Of a DNA stretch of 64,000 nucleotides, positions 15,958-23,979 are shown in pieces. Under the pieces are notes generated by a model, which worked only from the letters and a program-made list of their open reading frames with translations, made no database searches and was not told the origin of the DNA. Position numbers and translations under genes: made by a program. The stretch is from Aquimarina sp. AU474 (GTDB lineage: Bacteria; Bacteroidota; Bacteroidia; Flavobacteriales; Flavobacteriaceae), in assembly GCF_900312815.1 (NCBI RefSeq), contig NZ_OMPE01000008.1, positions 310,001 through 374,000 on the forward strand. Direction: 5' to 3'. Every line of letters begins with the position of its first letter. Positions within the stretch are counted from its first letter, which is position 1.

Positions 15958-16032
15958 TTATCTATAACGTCTTTTAGCGTTCCAGATATTTCCAATTGTT
16001 GCTTGTGGTTTTTTACTAATTTGATTTTTCAT
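15958..16032 (-). CDS. Tandem micro-ORF A, 24 aa, IWNAKRRYR family
   Basis: The first of three tandem paralogues on the minus strand. It encodes 24 aa: MKNQISKKP near the start and IWNAKRRYR at the end, then TAA. It lacks the MRTLDxN opening of B and C but keeps NQISKK and the C-terminal nine residues. The start codon is preceded by an AT-rich leader. No modifying enzyme lies directly next to it; the nearest genes are an exported methyltransferase (16324) and a desaturase (14615). Confidence 0.58.
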   Translation of the reverse strand: MKNQISKKPQATIGNIWNAKRRYR

Positions 16033-16323
16033 TTTTATATGTTTTTAAATTGTTATATACCTACAAGACGTACTTAATTCAAATTCGTTACAGTACTATG
16101 TATAAAAAGGTACTATTTTAACTAAAATTAACATTTGATACGCCTAAAAATTGAGGTTAACCTATGATTTTCAATTAATTTTAGAAACATTATGTCGAAA
16201 AAAAGTAAAAACCTAACTTAATAAAGAGAGCCAAAAACACAAACTTTTCATAAAATGAAAGTACGCTATTCATTTAAGGAGTATTTTGAATATCAATATG
16301 TAATATTCCAAAAAGAAAATGAG

Positions 16324-16986
16324 ATGAAGTATCGATGTAGATTATTAGCCTTTTCGTTTGTAATGATTTCTTTTCAGATTATACAGGCTCAATACAAAGA
16401 AAACGATTGGAAGAGTAGAGATACTTGGATGGATGTATCTAAAATATTCGACCTTGCCGAAATTGAAGAAGGAAATAATGTGGCAGATGTGGGTTGTCAT
16501 GAGGGCTATCTCTCTATACACCTGTCTAAAAAAGTTGGAAAACAAGGAAAAGTATATGCTGTCGATGTACGAAAAGATAGACTTGATATATTACAAGAGC
16601 ATTTAAAAAATAGAGCATTATCTAATGTCGACGTTATATTAGGAGATTATGATAATCCTAAATTGCCATTACAAACATTAGATGTTGTTGTGGTAATGGA
16701 TACTTATCATGAAATGGAAAGGTATATGATCATTTTAGAACATATTAAAAAGTCTTTAAAGCCTGGTGGTAAAATTGTAATTATTGAAAAGTTTAAAAAA
16801 CACATGCTCAACAAAAGTAGAGAAGAGCAGGTAGGTGCACATACATTATCCTTAGGTTTTGTGAAATCTGAATTAGAAGAAGCCGGTTTTTTAATTAGTA
16901 CAGAAATAAAGGATTTTGGAAATTGGAAAAACGAATCCGATAAAAGAATATGGGTCCTAGTAGGAGTAAAATCGAATAAAGAATAA
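16324..16986 (+). CDS. Exported class I SAM-dependent methyltransferase-like protein
   Basis: 220 aa from ATG 16324, chosen because it opens a clear signal peptide (CRLLAFSFVMISFQIIQAQ); the longer in-frame ATG at 16255 would bury it. The mature part matches Methyltransf_11/25: motif I VADVGCHEGYLSIHL, acidic motif II VYAVDVRKDRL, motif IV VVVMDTYHEME, and LKPGGKIVIIEKF. The glycine-rich loop is altered (GCHEG rather than GxGxG). Such signal-peptide-bearing methyltransferases are known in Bacteroidota, but SAM is not expected outside the cytoplasm, so the activity is unclear. Confidence 0.75.
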   Translation: MKYRCRLLAFSFVMISFQIIQAQYKENDWKSRDTWMDVSKIFDLAEIEEGNNVADVGCHEGYLSIHLSKKVGKQGKVYAVDVRKDRLDILQEHLKNRALSNVDVILGDYDNPKLPLQTLDVVVVMDTYHEMERYMIILEHIKKSLKPGGKIVIIEKFKKHMLNKSREEQVGAHTLSLGFVKSELEEAGFLISTEIKDFGNWKNESDKRIWVLVGVKSNKE

Positions 16987-16991
16987 ACGTA

Positions 16992-17936
16992 TTAAACTTC
17001 CATCTTATATCCTACACCATGTATGTTCACAATTTTTACTGTAGCATCATAATGTAATTTTTTTCTCAATTTTGAAATAAACATATCTAAACTTCTACCT
17101 ACAACCACACCATGATCTTCCCAAACCATTTTTAGTAACTCTTCACGTTTTATGATTTGATTTGGACTTTGGCTAAAAATTTTGAGTAATTCTGATTCTT
17201 TAACCGTAAGGTCAATTTTATGATCTCCTCGTTTTACCAGTTGTTGTTCTGGGTAAAAAATGGAGTTACCAATTTTTACACTTTTATCTGATTGATCTGG
17301 TAAGTGCCTTTTTATGATTTGATATTTAACTAATAAAACACCAGTAGTTAAAATAAATAAAATTAAAAGTGTCGAAATCAAATAAGTTGTACCGGGAATA
17401 CTAGAAGTTGAAATAGTGGCATTGTTAATTGTAGATTTGACAATTGAGGTGGGAGGTAAGGAAGAGTTTTCTGTAGAAATAAAGATGATACGTATGGTAT
17501 AACAAGAGTTTGAAAGCTTTCTCCCTCCGCAAGAAACTAAATTGTTTTCTAGAGCTCCTTTACTTTGATAGCTATAAACTACTTCTTGCATACGACAATC
17601 TAATACCTCGGTGATATAGTCTGAGATTATTTCTGAACGTATAAATGCTGTTTTGGTAGCACTAATTAGAATTTCTGGACTTATAGATAAGTCGTACTGA
17701 AAGGATAATTCGAATTCATTGTCTTTCAGTTTTTTCACTGGCATGACCAAAGAAGTAGAATCGTTATTATCCAAGAGCAAACTATTTCCAATTTCTCGTA
17801 CAGCAATCTTTATCTTTTCTAGTTGATATGCAGGTTTAATTTCTTGGGCATAACTTTTAAATAGCCCAACGCATAAAATCGATAAAAGGGGTAACATTTT
17901 GATAATTATACTTTTAAAACTTGTATACGATTTCAA
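16992..17936 (-). CDS. ToxR-like membrane-bound winged-helix regulator
   Basis: A one-component regulator with inverted topology. It has a signal peptide (about 1-30), an exported sensor domain (31-185, with Cys residues in DCRMQ, VSCGG and NSCYT), one TM (about 186-208) and a cytoplasmic OmpR/PhoB-type winged helix (about 225-314: LTVKESELLKIFSQSPNQIIKREELL, GRSLDMFISKLRKKL, IHGVGYKMEV). It has no receiver domain, so it must read an envelope signal directly, perhaps through disulphides. It is convergent with the exported methyltransferase (5-nt gap). Targets are not visible. Confidence 0.82.
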   Translation of the reverse strand: MKSYTSFKSIIIKMLPLLSILCVGLFKSYAQEIKPAYQLEKIKIAVREIGNSLLLDNNDSTSLVMPVKKLKDNEFELSFQYDLSISPEILISATKTAFIRSEIISDYITEVLDCRMQEVVYSYQSKGALENNLVSCGGRKLSNSCYTIRIIFISTENSSLPPTSIVKSTINNATISTSSIPGTTYLISTLLILFILTTGVLLVKYQIIKRHLPDQSDKSVKIGNSIFYPEQQLVKRGDHKIDLTVKESELLKIFSQSPNQIIKREELLKMVWEDHGVVVGRSLDMFISKLRKKLHYDATVKIVNIHGVGYKMEV

Positions 17937-18074
17937 TTCTTAAGGTTTTACAATTCGATTACACTTTTTTACAATTGATTTATAAGGTTAGGTTGGTGAT
18001 GACTCTATATTTAAAATACAATTGTAATTACCAAACAAAGTATAACAAAAAAGCTAAAAAATCATAAAAACCTT

Positions 18075-19034
18075 ATGAAGAATTTTAAAATTATGAATAG
18101 TCTTATTTTATTGTGTATAATCTCATTATCATGCGCGCAGCATACTAAGAATGATAAATTTACTGTCACTACTTCTGGATTGCAATATAAAATTGTAAAA
18201 CAAGGAAATGGATCTGGTATACATAAAGGACAAGAAATCTTAATTCATCAAACTACAAAGTACAGAGATAGTTCTGTTGTGTTTTCATCTAATAAACAGA
18301 TAAAACCAATTAAGATTTTGATAGATGAACAAGAGACTCAAGGCTTAAATGAGGGACTTATAGGAATGAAAATAGGAGAAATTCGTAAACTAATTGTACC
18401 TCCCTCTCTATATATAAAATCAGAAGAAGTTACTTTCTCTCATCCAGATTCTATATTAATACATGAAATTAAACTTGTTGATATAGTAACAGAAACAAGT
18501 ACTCATTCTAAACAAGGAGAAGCAAGAACAATAGATGTAGAAAAAAGCTATATAGAATGGACTGGTTATGATGCTTTTAAGTTCAATAATCATTTTGGAA
18601 GAATAAGTTTTAAAAGTGGTAAGTGGTTACTCGAAGATGACATTATTAATGGCGGACAATTTGTTGTAGATATGAATACAATCATTAATACTGATGGAGA
18701 ATATAGTCCTTCTCTTATTGATCATTTGAAGGATGAAGATTTTTTTGAAACAAACGTTTATCCCATATCAAAATTAGAAATTACCAAAATGGATTATACG
18801 AATCATCCAAACGTAAAAGTAGAGGCAAACCTTACTATAAAAGGTATTACGCAGCCTATCCAATTTGATGGTATATTTACTATTAGTGATCAACAGACTA
18901 TTTTTACATCAAAATTTGTGATCGATCGTACTCGATGGAATGTAATGTATAAATCTGGTAGTATTTATAAAGATTTAGGAGATAAAGCTCTTTCTGATGA
19001 TATTGACTTTAATGTTGTAATTTACCTACAATAG
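18075..19034 (+). CDS. Lipoprotein fusing an FKBP-type peptidyl-prolyl isomerase with a YceI domain
   Basis: A 319-aa envelope lipoprotein with SPII lipobox ISLSC (Cys20). Residues 30-135 are FKBP-like (SGLQYKIVKQGNGSGIHKGQEILIHQTTKY, then GLNEGLIGMKIGEIRKLIVPPSL). Residues 152-319 are YceI-like (TIDVEKSYIEWTGY, GRISFKSGKWLL, FFETNVYPISKLEIT, DRTRWNVMYKSG, DDIDFNVVIYL), a lipocalin-like barrel that binds isoprenoids. The FKBP active-site aromatics look incomplete, so isomerase activity is uncertain. The combination is unusual. It is a single gene divergent from the ToxR-like regulator, which might control it. Confidence 0.85.
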   Translation: MKNFKIMNSLILLCIISLSCAQHTKNDKFTVTTSGLQYKIVKQGNGSGIHKGQEILIHQTTKYRDSSVVFSSNKQIKPIKILIDEQETQGLNEGLIGMKIGEIRKLIVPPSLYIKSEEVTFSHPDSILIHEIKLVDIVTETSTHSKQGEARTIDVEKSYIEWTGYDAFKFNNHFGRISFKSGKWLLEDDIINGGQFVVDMNTIINTDGEYSPSLIDHLKDEDFFETNVYPISKLEITKMDYTNHPNVKVEANLTIKGITQPIQFDGIFTISDQQTIFTSKFVIDRTRWNVMYKSGSIYKDLGDKALSDDIDFNVVIYLQ

Positions 19035-19046
19035 TTCTATTATATT

Positions 19047-19424
19047 TTAGATGATTTCGCCACTATGAACTGGAGTTAATTCTTTTGCTTCCTGATCGTT
19101 ATATATTCTTGATTTGATTATAAATCGTATACCCATAGGAATCTCAAGAGAAAAACTAGCCCCACGACCCTTTACAATATCTACCGTGAGTTGTGTGTGT
19201 TTCCAATATTCGAATTGATCATGAGACATATAAAAATCACATTCATGGATAGTGCCTAACCAAATATCGGTTTCATTAATCATTAATTCACCCTTTTCAA
19301 AGCACATCGGGGAGGAGCCATCACAGCATCCTCCGCTTTGATGAAACATCAACTCCCCGTGTTCTTTTTTAAGGGTATCAATTACAGCAGCAGCTGCATC
19401 TGTTATTTTTACCCGTTGTACCAT
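19047..19424 (-). CDS. DUF779 family protein
   Basis: A 125-aa cytoplasmic protein with the DUF779 signatures FHQSGGCCDGSSPMCF and HECDFYMSHDQFEYWKHT and the C-terminal half EIPMGIRFIIKSR. The Cys cluster suggests metal or redox chemistry; the family has no proven function. DUF779 genes are very often next to NAD-dependent aldehyde dehydrogenases, as here: it follows the dehydrogenase by 9 nt on the same strand. A helper role for that enzyme is inferred. Confidence 0.9.
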   Translation of the reverse strand: MVQRVKITDAAAAVIDTLKKEHGELMFHQSGGCCDGSSPMCFEKGELMINETDIWLGTIHECDFYMSHDQFEYWKHTQLTVDIVKGRGASFSLEIPMGIRFIIKSRIYNDQEAKELTPVHSGEII

Positions 19425-19433
19425 AATAATATA

Positions 19434-20957
19434 TTAGAAGAATCCCATTGCTTTTTTATCATATGAGATAAGCATGTTTTTGGTTTGGCGATAATGGTTA
19501 AGCATCATTTTATGATTTTCTCTACCAATACCTGATTTTTTGTATCCTCCAAAAGGAGCATGAGCTGGATAATTATGATAACAATTCACCCAAACGCGAC
19601 CTGCTTGTACTGCTCTCGATATTTGGTATGCTTGATGCATATCACGTGTCCATACTCCGGCACCCAAACCGTAAAGGGTGTCATTTGCAATCTCTATAGC
19701 TTCGGCTTCATTTTTAAATGTAGTTACACACGCTACAGGACCAAAAATTTCTTCCTGGAAAACACGCATTTTATTATTGCCTTTCAATAATGTTGGTTGG
19801 ATATAATAGCCTTTTTCTAAGCCTTCAATGTACGCTTCTTCACCACCAGTTAGCACTTCACATCCTTCGTCTTTTCCTATGCTAATGTAGTTCAACACTT
19901 TTTCGAATTGATCATTAGAGGCTTGTGCTCCCATCATTGTCTGGGGATCTAAAGGGTGACCTAATTTTATAGCTTCGGTACGTTCAATCACGCGCTCTAT
20001 AAATTTGTCGTATATACTTTCTTGTATTAAAATTCTTGAAGGACATGTACATACCTCCCCTTGATTAAGAGCAAACATTACTGCGCCTTCTATTGCTTTG
20101 TCAAAAAAGTCATCATCGGCTTCCATAATACTTTCAAAGAAAATATTTGGAGATTTTCCACCCAACTCAAGAGTAACTGGGGTTATATTTTTAGACGCAT
20201 ATTGCATAATAAGTTGCCCGGTCGTAGTCTCTCCAGTAAAAGCAACCTTATTTACTCTAGGGCTAGATGCTAGTGGTTTACCAGCCTCTGCTCCAAAACC
20301 ATTTACAACATTTAATACACCATCTGGAAGAATACCTTCTATAAGTTCCATTAAGATCATTATTCCAACCGGAGTTTGCTCAGCTGGTTTTAGAATCACG
20401 CAATTTCCGGCTGCAAGAGCGGGTGCAATTTTCCAAGTAGCCATTAATAGAGGGAAATTCCAAGGGATGATTTGCCCTACAACACCTAATGGTTCTTGAA
20501 GATTGAGTGACACTGTATCTGCGTCTAATTCACTAACAGAACCTTCTTCGGCTCTAATAACTCCGGCAAAATATCTAAAGTGATCTATAGCCAAAGGCAA
20601 ATCTGCAGCTAAGGTTTCGCGTAGAGTCTTTCCGTTATCCCAGGTTTCCGAACGTGCTAGTAGTTCAAGATTATCTTCAATAACATTCGCTATTTTTAAT
20701 AAACAATTACTACGGTAGGTAGCCGAAGAGTTGTTCCATTTTGGTGCAGCTTTCCAGGCAGCATCAATTGCCAATTCAACATCTTCAGCAGTTGATCTGG
20801 CTATCTTTGTAAAACTTGTTCCATCTACAGGTGAGATGTTTTCGAAGTATTGGCCTTTTATTGGTACGGTCCATTCGCCACCAATATAATTTTCATATTG
20901 AGCTTTAAAACTTGGTTTGTTTACACTACTTTTTGGAGATGCTTGTGAGATACTCAT
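19434..20957 (-). CDS. NAD(P)-dependent aldehyde dehydrogenase
   Basis: A cytoplasmic 507-aa aldehyde dehydrogenase that oxidises aldehydes to acids. Catalytic Cys303 is in GEVCTCPSR, general base Glu264 in LELGGKSPN, the oxyanion Asn in PWNFPL (167-169), and the cofactor loop is FTGETTTGQ. The length and the C-terminal [14 protein letters not shown] match the AldB/ExaC-like group, which is typically paired with DUF779. The substrate (acetaldehyde or another short aldehyde) is inferred from the group. It is the first gene of a two-gene operon, with a 285-bp regulatory gap to the MarR gene. Confidence 0.92.
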   Translation of the reverse strand: MSISQASPKSSVNKPSFKAQYENYIGGEWTVPIKGQYFENISPVDGTSFTKIARSTAEDVELAIDAAWKAAPKWNNSSATYRSNCLLKIANVIEDNLELLARSETWDNGKTLRETLAADLPLAIDHFRYFAGVIRAEEGSVSELDADTVSLNLQEPLGVVGQIIPWNFPLLMATWKIAPALAAGNCVILKPAEQTPVGIMILMELIEGILPDGVLNVVNGFGAEAGKPLASSPRVNKVAFTGETTTGQLIMQYASKNITPVTLELGGKSPNIFFESIMEADDDFFDKAIEGAVMFALNQGEVCTCPSRILIQESIYDKFIERVIERTEAIKLGHPLDPQTMMGAQASNDQFEKVLNYISIGKDEGCEVLTGGEEAYIEGLEKGYYIQPTLLKGNNKMRVFQEEIFGPVACVTTFKNEAEAIEIANDTLYGLGAGVWTRDMHQAYQISRAVQAGRVWVNCYHNYPAHAPFGGYKKSGIGRENHKMMLNHYRQTKNMLISYDKKAMGFF

Positions 20958-21094
20958 AATTTTAGGAATTAAAAGTTAATAAGAGATAAAATGCATGTGA
21001 TTTGTTGTAAGATGTAACTTGCTGACAAGAAGAGATCTAGGGTTAAATATACGTTAATTTATTCTATTTTTAGCCGTGTTTGTTGTTAATATTA

Positions 21095-21110
21095 TTATCA
21101 ATTTTGATAA
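21095..21110. promoter_or_regulatory. Palindrome TTATCAA-TT-TTGATAA
   Basis: A perfect 7-bp inverted repeat with a 2-nt spacer lies in the divergent region between the aldehyde dehydrogenase and the MarR gene. It is a candidate regulator site for one of them. It differs from the MarR-type palindromes at 21204-21237. Confidence 0.45.
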
Positions 21111-21196
21111 CGATAATATGATCTTAAATTTGATGAAAAAGATGTTATTTCCTGTATGTTATAAATGGTTTTATCTGTTAAAAGAATCATATTATT

Positions 21197-21237
21197 TTGC
21201 AAGTATTTGATATATCAAATATATTTGTATCAAATAT
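21197..21237 (+). promoter_or_regulatory. MarR promoter overlapped by two palindromic operators
   Basis: TTG (21197-21199), 20 nt and TATATTTG (21220-21227) form a textbook Bacteroidota promoter. Operator 1, TATTTGATATATCAAATA (21204-21221), is a perfect 18-bp palindrome in the spacer. Operator 2, ATATTTG-TAT-CAAATAT (21221-21237), covers the -7 box and the start region. The arms share ATTTG/CAAAT, so one dimeric regulator probably binds both. The MarR gene starts at 21243, which implies tight auto-repression. Confidence 0.82.
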
Positions 21238-21242
21238 AGAAT

Positions 21243-21683
21243 ATGAATATTGAAAATCCATCACAGGTGGTCTTTTATAGAATAGAGAGAGCAATAAAGG
21301 AGTATCGGAAATTTGCTCAAAAAAAGATTTCTGAAACGATAGATGATATTACTGTTGATCAAGGACTGATATTATTGTTTTTAAATGATTATCCAGAATT
21401 ATCTCAAAAAGAAATAGCAGCACTGGTATTTAAGGATAACGCTTCTATGACTAGAATGATAGACTTGATGGTTAAAAAAGAATATTTAATACGATCTACC
21501 CATAGTAAAGATCGAAGAAGACATACTATAGAAATTACGGGTAAGGGAAAGGAAATACTTAAAAAATTACCGCCAGTGATTCTCGAAAATAGAAATACTG
21601 CTTTAAAAGAAATTACACATGAAGAACTACTACAATTAGAACAAACTTTAAATAAGATAATTCAAAATTGTACAACTCATTAA
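21243..21683 (+). CDS. MarR-family transcriptional regulator
   Basis: A 146-aa dimeric winged-helix regulator. The helix-turn-helix and wing are LSQKEIAALVFKDNASMTRMIDLMVKKEYLIRSTHSKDRRRHTIEIT, with dimerisation helices at both ends. There is no Cys sensor except one near the C-terminus. MarR proteins usually bind palindromes and release them on binding small phenolics. Two palindromes overlap its own promoter. It is followed after 27 nt by the S41 protease gene, which is probably in the same transcript. Confidence 0.9.
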   Translation: MNIENPSQVVFYRIERAIKEYRKFAQKKISETIDDITVDQGLILLFLNDYPELSQKEIAALVFKDNASMTRMIDLMVKKEYLIRSTHSKDRRRHTIEITGKGKEILKKLPPVILENRNTALKEITHEELLQLEQTLNKIIQNCTTH

Positions 21684-21710
21684 TCAAAATCACCTAATAC
21701 TACTTATGAC

Positions 21711-23054
21711 ATGAGAAAGATCATCATATTCATAAAGTTTACTATTATTATAGTTACTTTTTTAATTCAATCAATCAATTACGGACAATCATCATATACT
21801 ACAACCATTAATCAGGTTAAAGAGCTTTTAGAAAAAAATTATATTTTTTTGGATAAAGCAAAAGAAACGAATGCACATCTGGATAAGCTGGTACAAAACG
21901 GGGCTTTTGATAATACAACTCCAAATGATTTCGCAACATTACTAACAAAAGAACTGCGTAAAATCACTAAGGATAAACATCTTAGGTTTTCATATACAAA
22001 ATCAAGACAAGTTTCAAAAAAATCTAAAATAGAATTTACCGAGAATTTTGGAAGGTATAGAACTCCTATGCTTAGAGGGTTTCAGCTTATGGATGATAAT
22101 ATTGGATATATAGACCTTGCTTTTTTTGGTGGCTCACCACAGCATAGAGCCAAAATAGATTTAGTGATGAAAGAAATGGGAGTAGCAGATGCAATAATTA
22201 TTGACATGAGAAGAAACGGCGGCGGCAGTCCTGATACGGTAAATTACTTATCCAGCTATTTTTTTGATGAGAAACTATTATTAAATACGATCTATGCACG
22301 TGTACATGATCATACCGAAGAAATGTGGGTTGCAGATGTAAATGGTAATAAAAGACCCGAAGTTCCGGTTTATATTCTTACAAGCGAAAAAACCTTCTCT
22401 GGTGCTGAAGATTTTTCGTATACAATGCAAAGTAGAGAAAGAGCTATTATAATCGGAGAGGTTACAGGAGGAGGAGCTCACCCCACAAGATATCATCAGA
22501 TAGAGAATAGCGATTTTGGAATTAGTATTCCTTTTGCTCGAACAGTCAATACAATAACTAAAACTAATTGGGAAGGAACGGGAGTACAACCAGATATAAA
22601 AATGTCTGCTGATCTTGCTTTGGATAAAGCAAAAGAACTGTCAAAAACTTCGGGGAAAAATTATAGTAATGCTTTGTATAAGCCATTAGAAAAAGCAATA
22701 AATGAGATAACAGATAAAAACATCTCCAATAATAACCATACTGATGTTCTTGCTAATCTAAAAACGCTGTTAAAAGTAAATATGCTTGATGAGGGAGAAA
22801 TTAATAATTTAGGATATTCTTATTTACAAAATGCAAAGAATCATGTTGCTATTGTTCTTTTTAAAGCCAACACATTATTGTTTCCCGAATCTGCCAATGT
22901 ATACGATAGTTACGCAGAGGCTCTTGCCAGAAATAATAATAAAGAACTAGCTCTTGCAAATTATAAAAAAGCAGTAGCAACTGCAACAAAACATAAGGAT
23001 GCACAATTAGAGATTTTTGAAAACAATTTAAAGAAATTTGAAACCCAAAATTAA
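21711..23054 (+). CDS. Secreted S41-family serine peptidase with C-terminal repeat region
   Basis: A 447-aa exported protein with a signal peptide (about 1-25) and the N-terminal helical domain of IRBP-like S41 peptidases (TPNDFATLLTKELRKITKDKHLRF). The tail-specific protease core has the nucleophile Ser in TFSGAEDFSY and the following GEVTGGGAHPT loop. Residues about 330-445 look like TPR helices (NNLGYSYLQNAKN, YDSYAEALARNN). It has no PDZ domain, so it belongs to the short S41 group. Co-transcription with the MarR gene suggests that its level is set by the same ligand. Confidence 0.87.
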   Translation: MRKIIIFIKFTIIIVTFLIQSINYGQSSYTTTINQVKELLEKNYIFLDKAKETNAHLDKLVQNGAFDNTTPNDFATLLTKELRKITKDKHLRFSYTKSRQVSKKSKIEFTENFGRYRTPMLRGFQLMDDNIGYIDLAFFGGSPQHRAKIDLVMKEMGVADAIIIDMRRNGGGSPDTVNYLSSYFFDEKLLLNTIYARVHDHTEEMWVADVNGNKRPEVPVYILTSEKTFSGAEDFSYTMQSRERAIIIGEVTGGGAHPTRYHQIENSDFGISIPFARTVNTITKTNWEGTGVQPDIKMSADLALDKAKELSKTSGKNYSNALYKPLEKAINEITDKNISNNNHTDVLANLKTLLKVNMLDEGEINNLGYSYLQNAKNHVAIVLFKANTLLFPESANVYDSYAEALARNNNKELALANYKKAVATATKHKDAQLEIFENNLKKFETQN

Positions 23055-23096
23055 CCTATAATAAGGCTAGGCGATGCTTTTTAGTTCTTGTTTTAA

Positions 23097-23127
23097 AACC
23101 AAATCCCATACGGATTTGGTTTTTTTG
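23097..23127 (+). terminator. Intrinsic terminator
   Basis: AACCAAATCC / GGATTTGGTT form a perfect 10-bp stem with a 5-nt loop followed by seven T. It ends the MarR - S41 unit. Confidence 0.9.
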
Positions 23128-23182
23128 TTTTTAAAGACGTTATGTGATTTTACATTTCTTATTTTTATCATAAATACGAGTC

Positions 23183-23947
23183 ATGGTACAAATAGATTTA
23201 CGCGATAAAACAGTACTTCTAACTGGAGCTTCTGATGGGATAGGGAAGGCTACAGCTAAGTTTCTTATGAAAATGGGAGCAAAGGTTGCTGTGCATTACA
23301 ATACGAATAAAGAATCGGCCGATACCCTTGTACAAAACTATAAGGAAACGAGGTCAAGGGCTTTTAAAGCAAATTTGTCTATCGAAAATGAAGTGTACAC
23401 CATGTTTGAAGAGGTAGAAAAAGCTTTCGGAAAAATTGATTGCGTTATTTTAAATGCAGGTGTTTTTATGCAACATCCAATAGCTAATACTACTGCTGAT
23501 TGGTTTTCTACATGGAAAAGAACCATAGATATTAATCTAAATTCAACTGGATTACTTACCAAATTAGGAATTGATCATTTTATGACTCATACAGGCGGAA
23601 GGTTTATTTATGTAGGTAGTAGAGCAGTTTTTAGGGGAGAAACCGAAGAATATTTGGGTTATGCCGCATCAAAAGGAGGAATGGTTTCATTAGCAAGAAG
23701 TGTAGCACGTTCTTTTGGTAAACACAATATTAAGTCTTTTATTTTATCTCCTGGATTTACGCGCACACAAATGGCAGAGAGTTTCATTAAAGATCATGGC
23801 GAAGAAAAAATACTTAACGAAATAGCACTTAATGAACTAACAAAACCAGAAGATCTGACATCTATTATTGCGCTAATGTGTAGCGGTCATATGGATCATG
23901 CTACCGGAGCCACTATAGATATGAACGCCGGTAGTCATATACGATAA
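23183..23947 (+). CDS. SDR family oxidoreductase
   Basis: A 254-aa classical short-chain dehydrogenase with cofactor motif TGASDGIGKA (14-23), NAGVF, catalytic Ser in YVGSRA, and Tyr/Lys in YAASKGG. The tail GATIDMNAGSHIR fits the FabG-like group. The Arg/Asn after the second strand (HYNTNK) suggests NADP(H) preference, which is inference. The substrate is unknown. It is a single gene between a terminator and a convergent neighbour. Confidence 0.9.
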   Translation: MVQIDLRDKTVLLTGASDGIGKATAKFLMKMGAKVAVHYNTNKESADTLVQNYKETRSRAFKANLSIENEVYTMFEEVEKAFGKIDCVILNAGVFMQHPIANTTADWFSTWKRTIDINLNSTGLLTKLGIDHFMTHTGGRFIYVGSRAVFRGETEEYLGYAASKGGMVSLARSVARSFGKHNIKSFILSPGFTRTQMAESFIKDHGEEKILNEIALNELTKPEDLTSIIALMCSGHMDHATGATIDMNAGSHIR

Positions 23948-23979
23948 CTATTAATAGTAGTATAAACGGTGCAGTAGTT

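Larger units (their letters stand above)
15713..16032 (-). repeat. Tandem duplication array of about 115-120 bp units
   Basis: Three diverged units (15713-15832, 15833-15957, 15958-16032) share ACGTCTTxTxGxxTTCCAGATA and TTTTTTACTxATTTG blocks. Each contains one micro-ORF. The rest of the gap up to the methyltransferase gene (16033-16323) is AT-rich with no further ORF that I could support. Confidence 0.75.

Noticed and set aside
15713..16032. CRISPR array
   Set aside because: Three diverged units of about 115-120 bp with coding potential, without short identical repeats and unique spacers or cas genes.
20061..20499. 70- and 133-aa plus-strand ORFs
   Set aside because: They are antisense to the aldehyde dehydrogenase gene, which has full family signatures.
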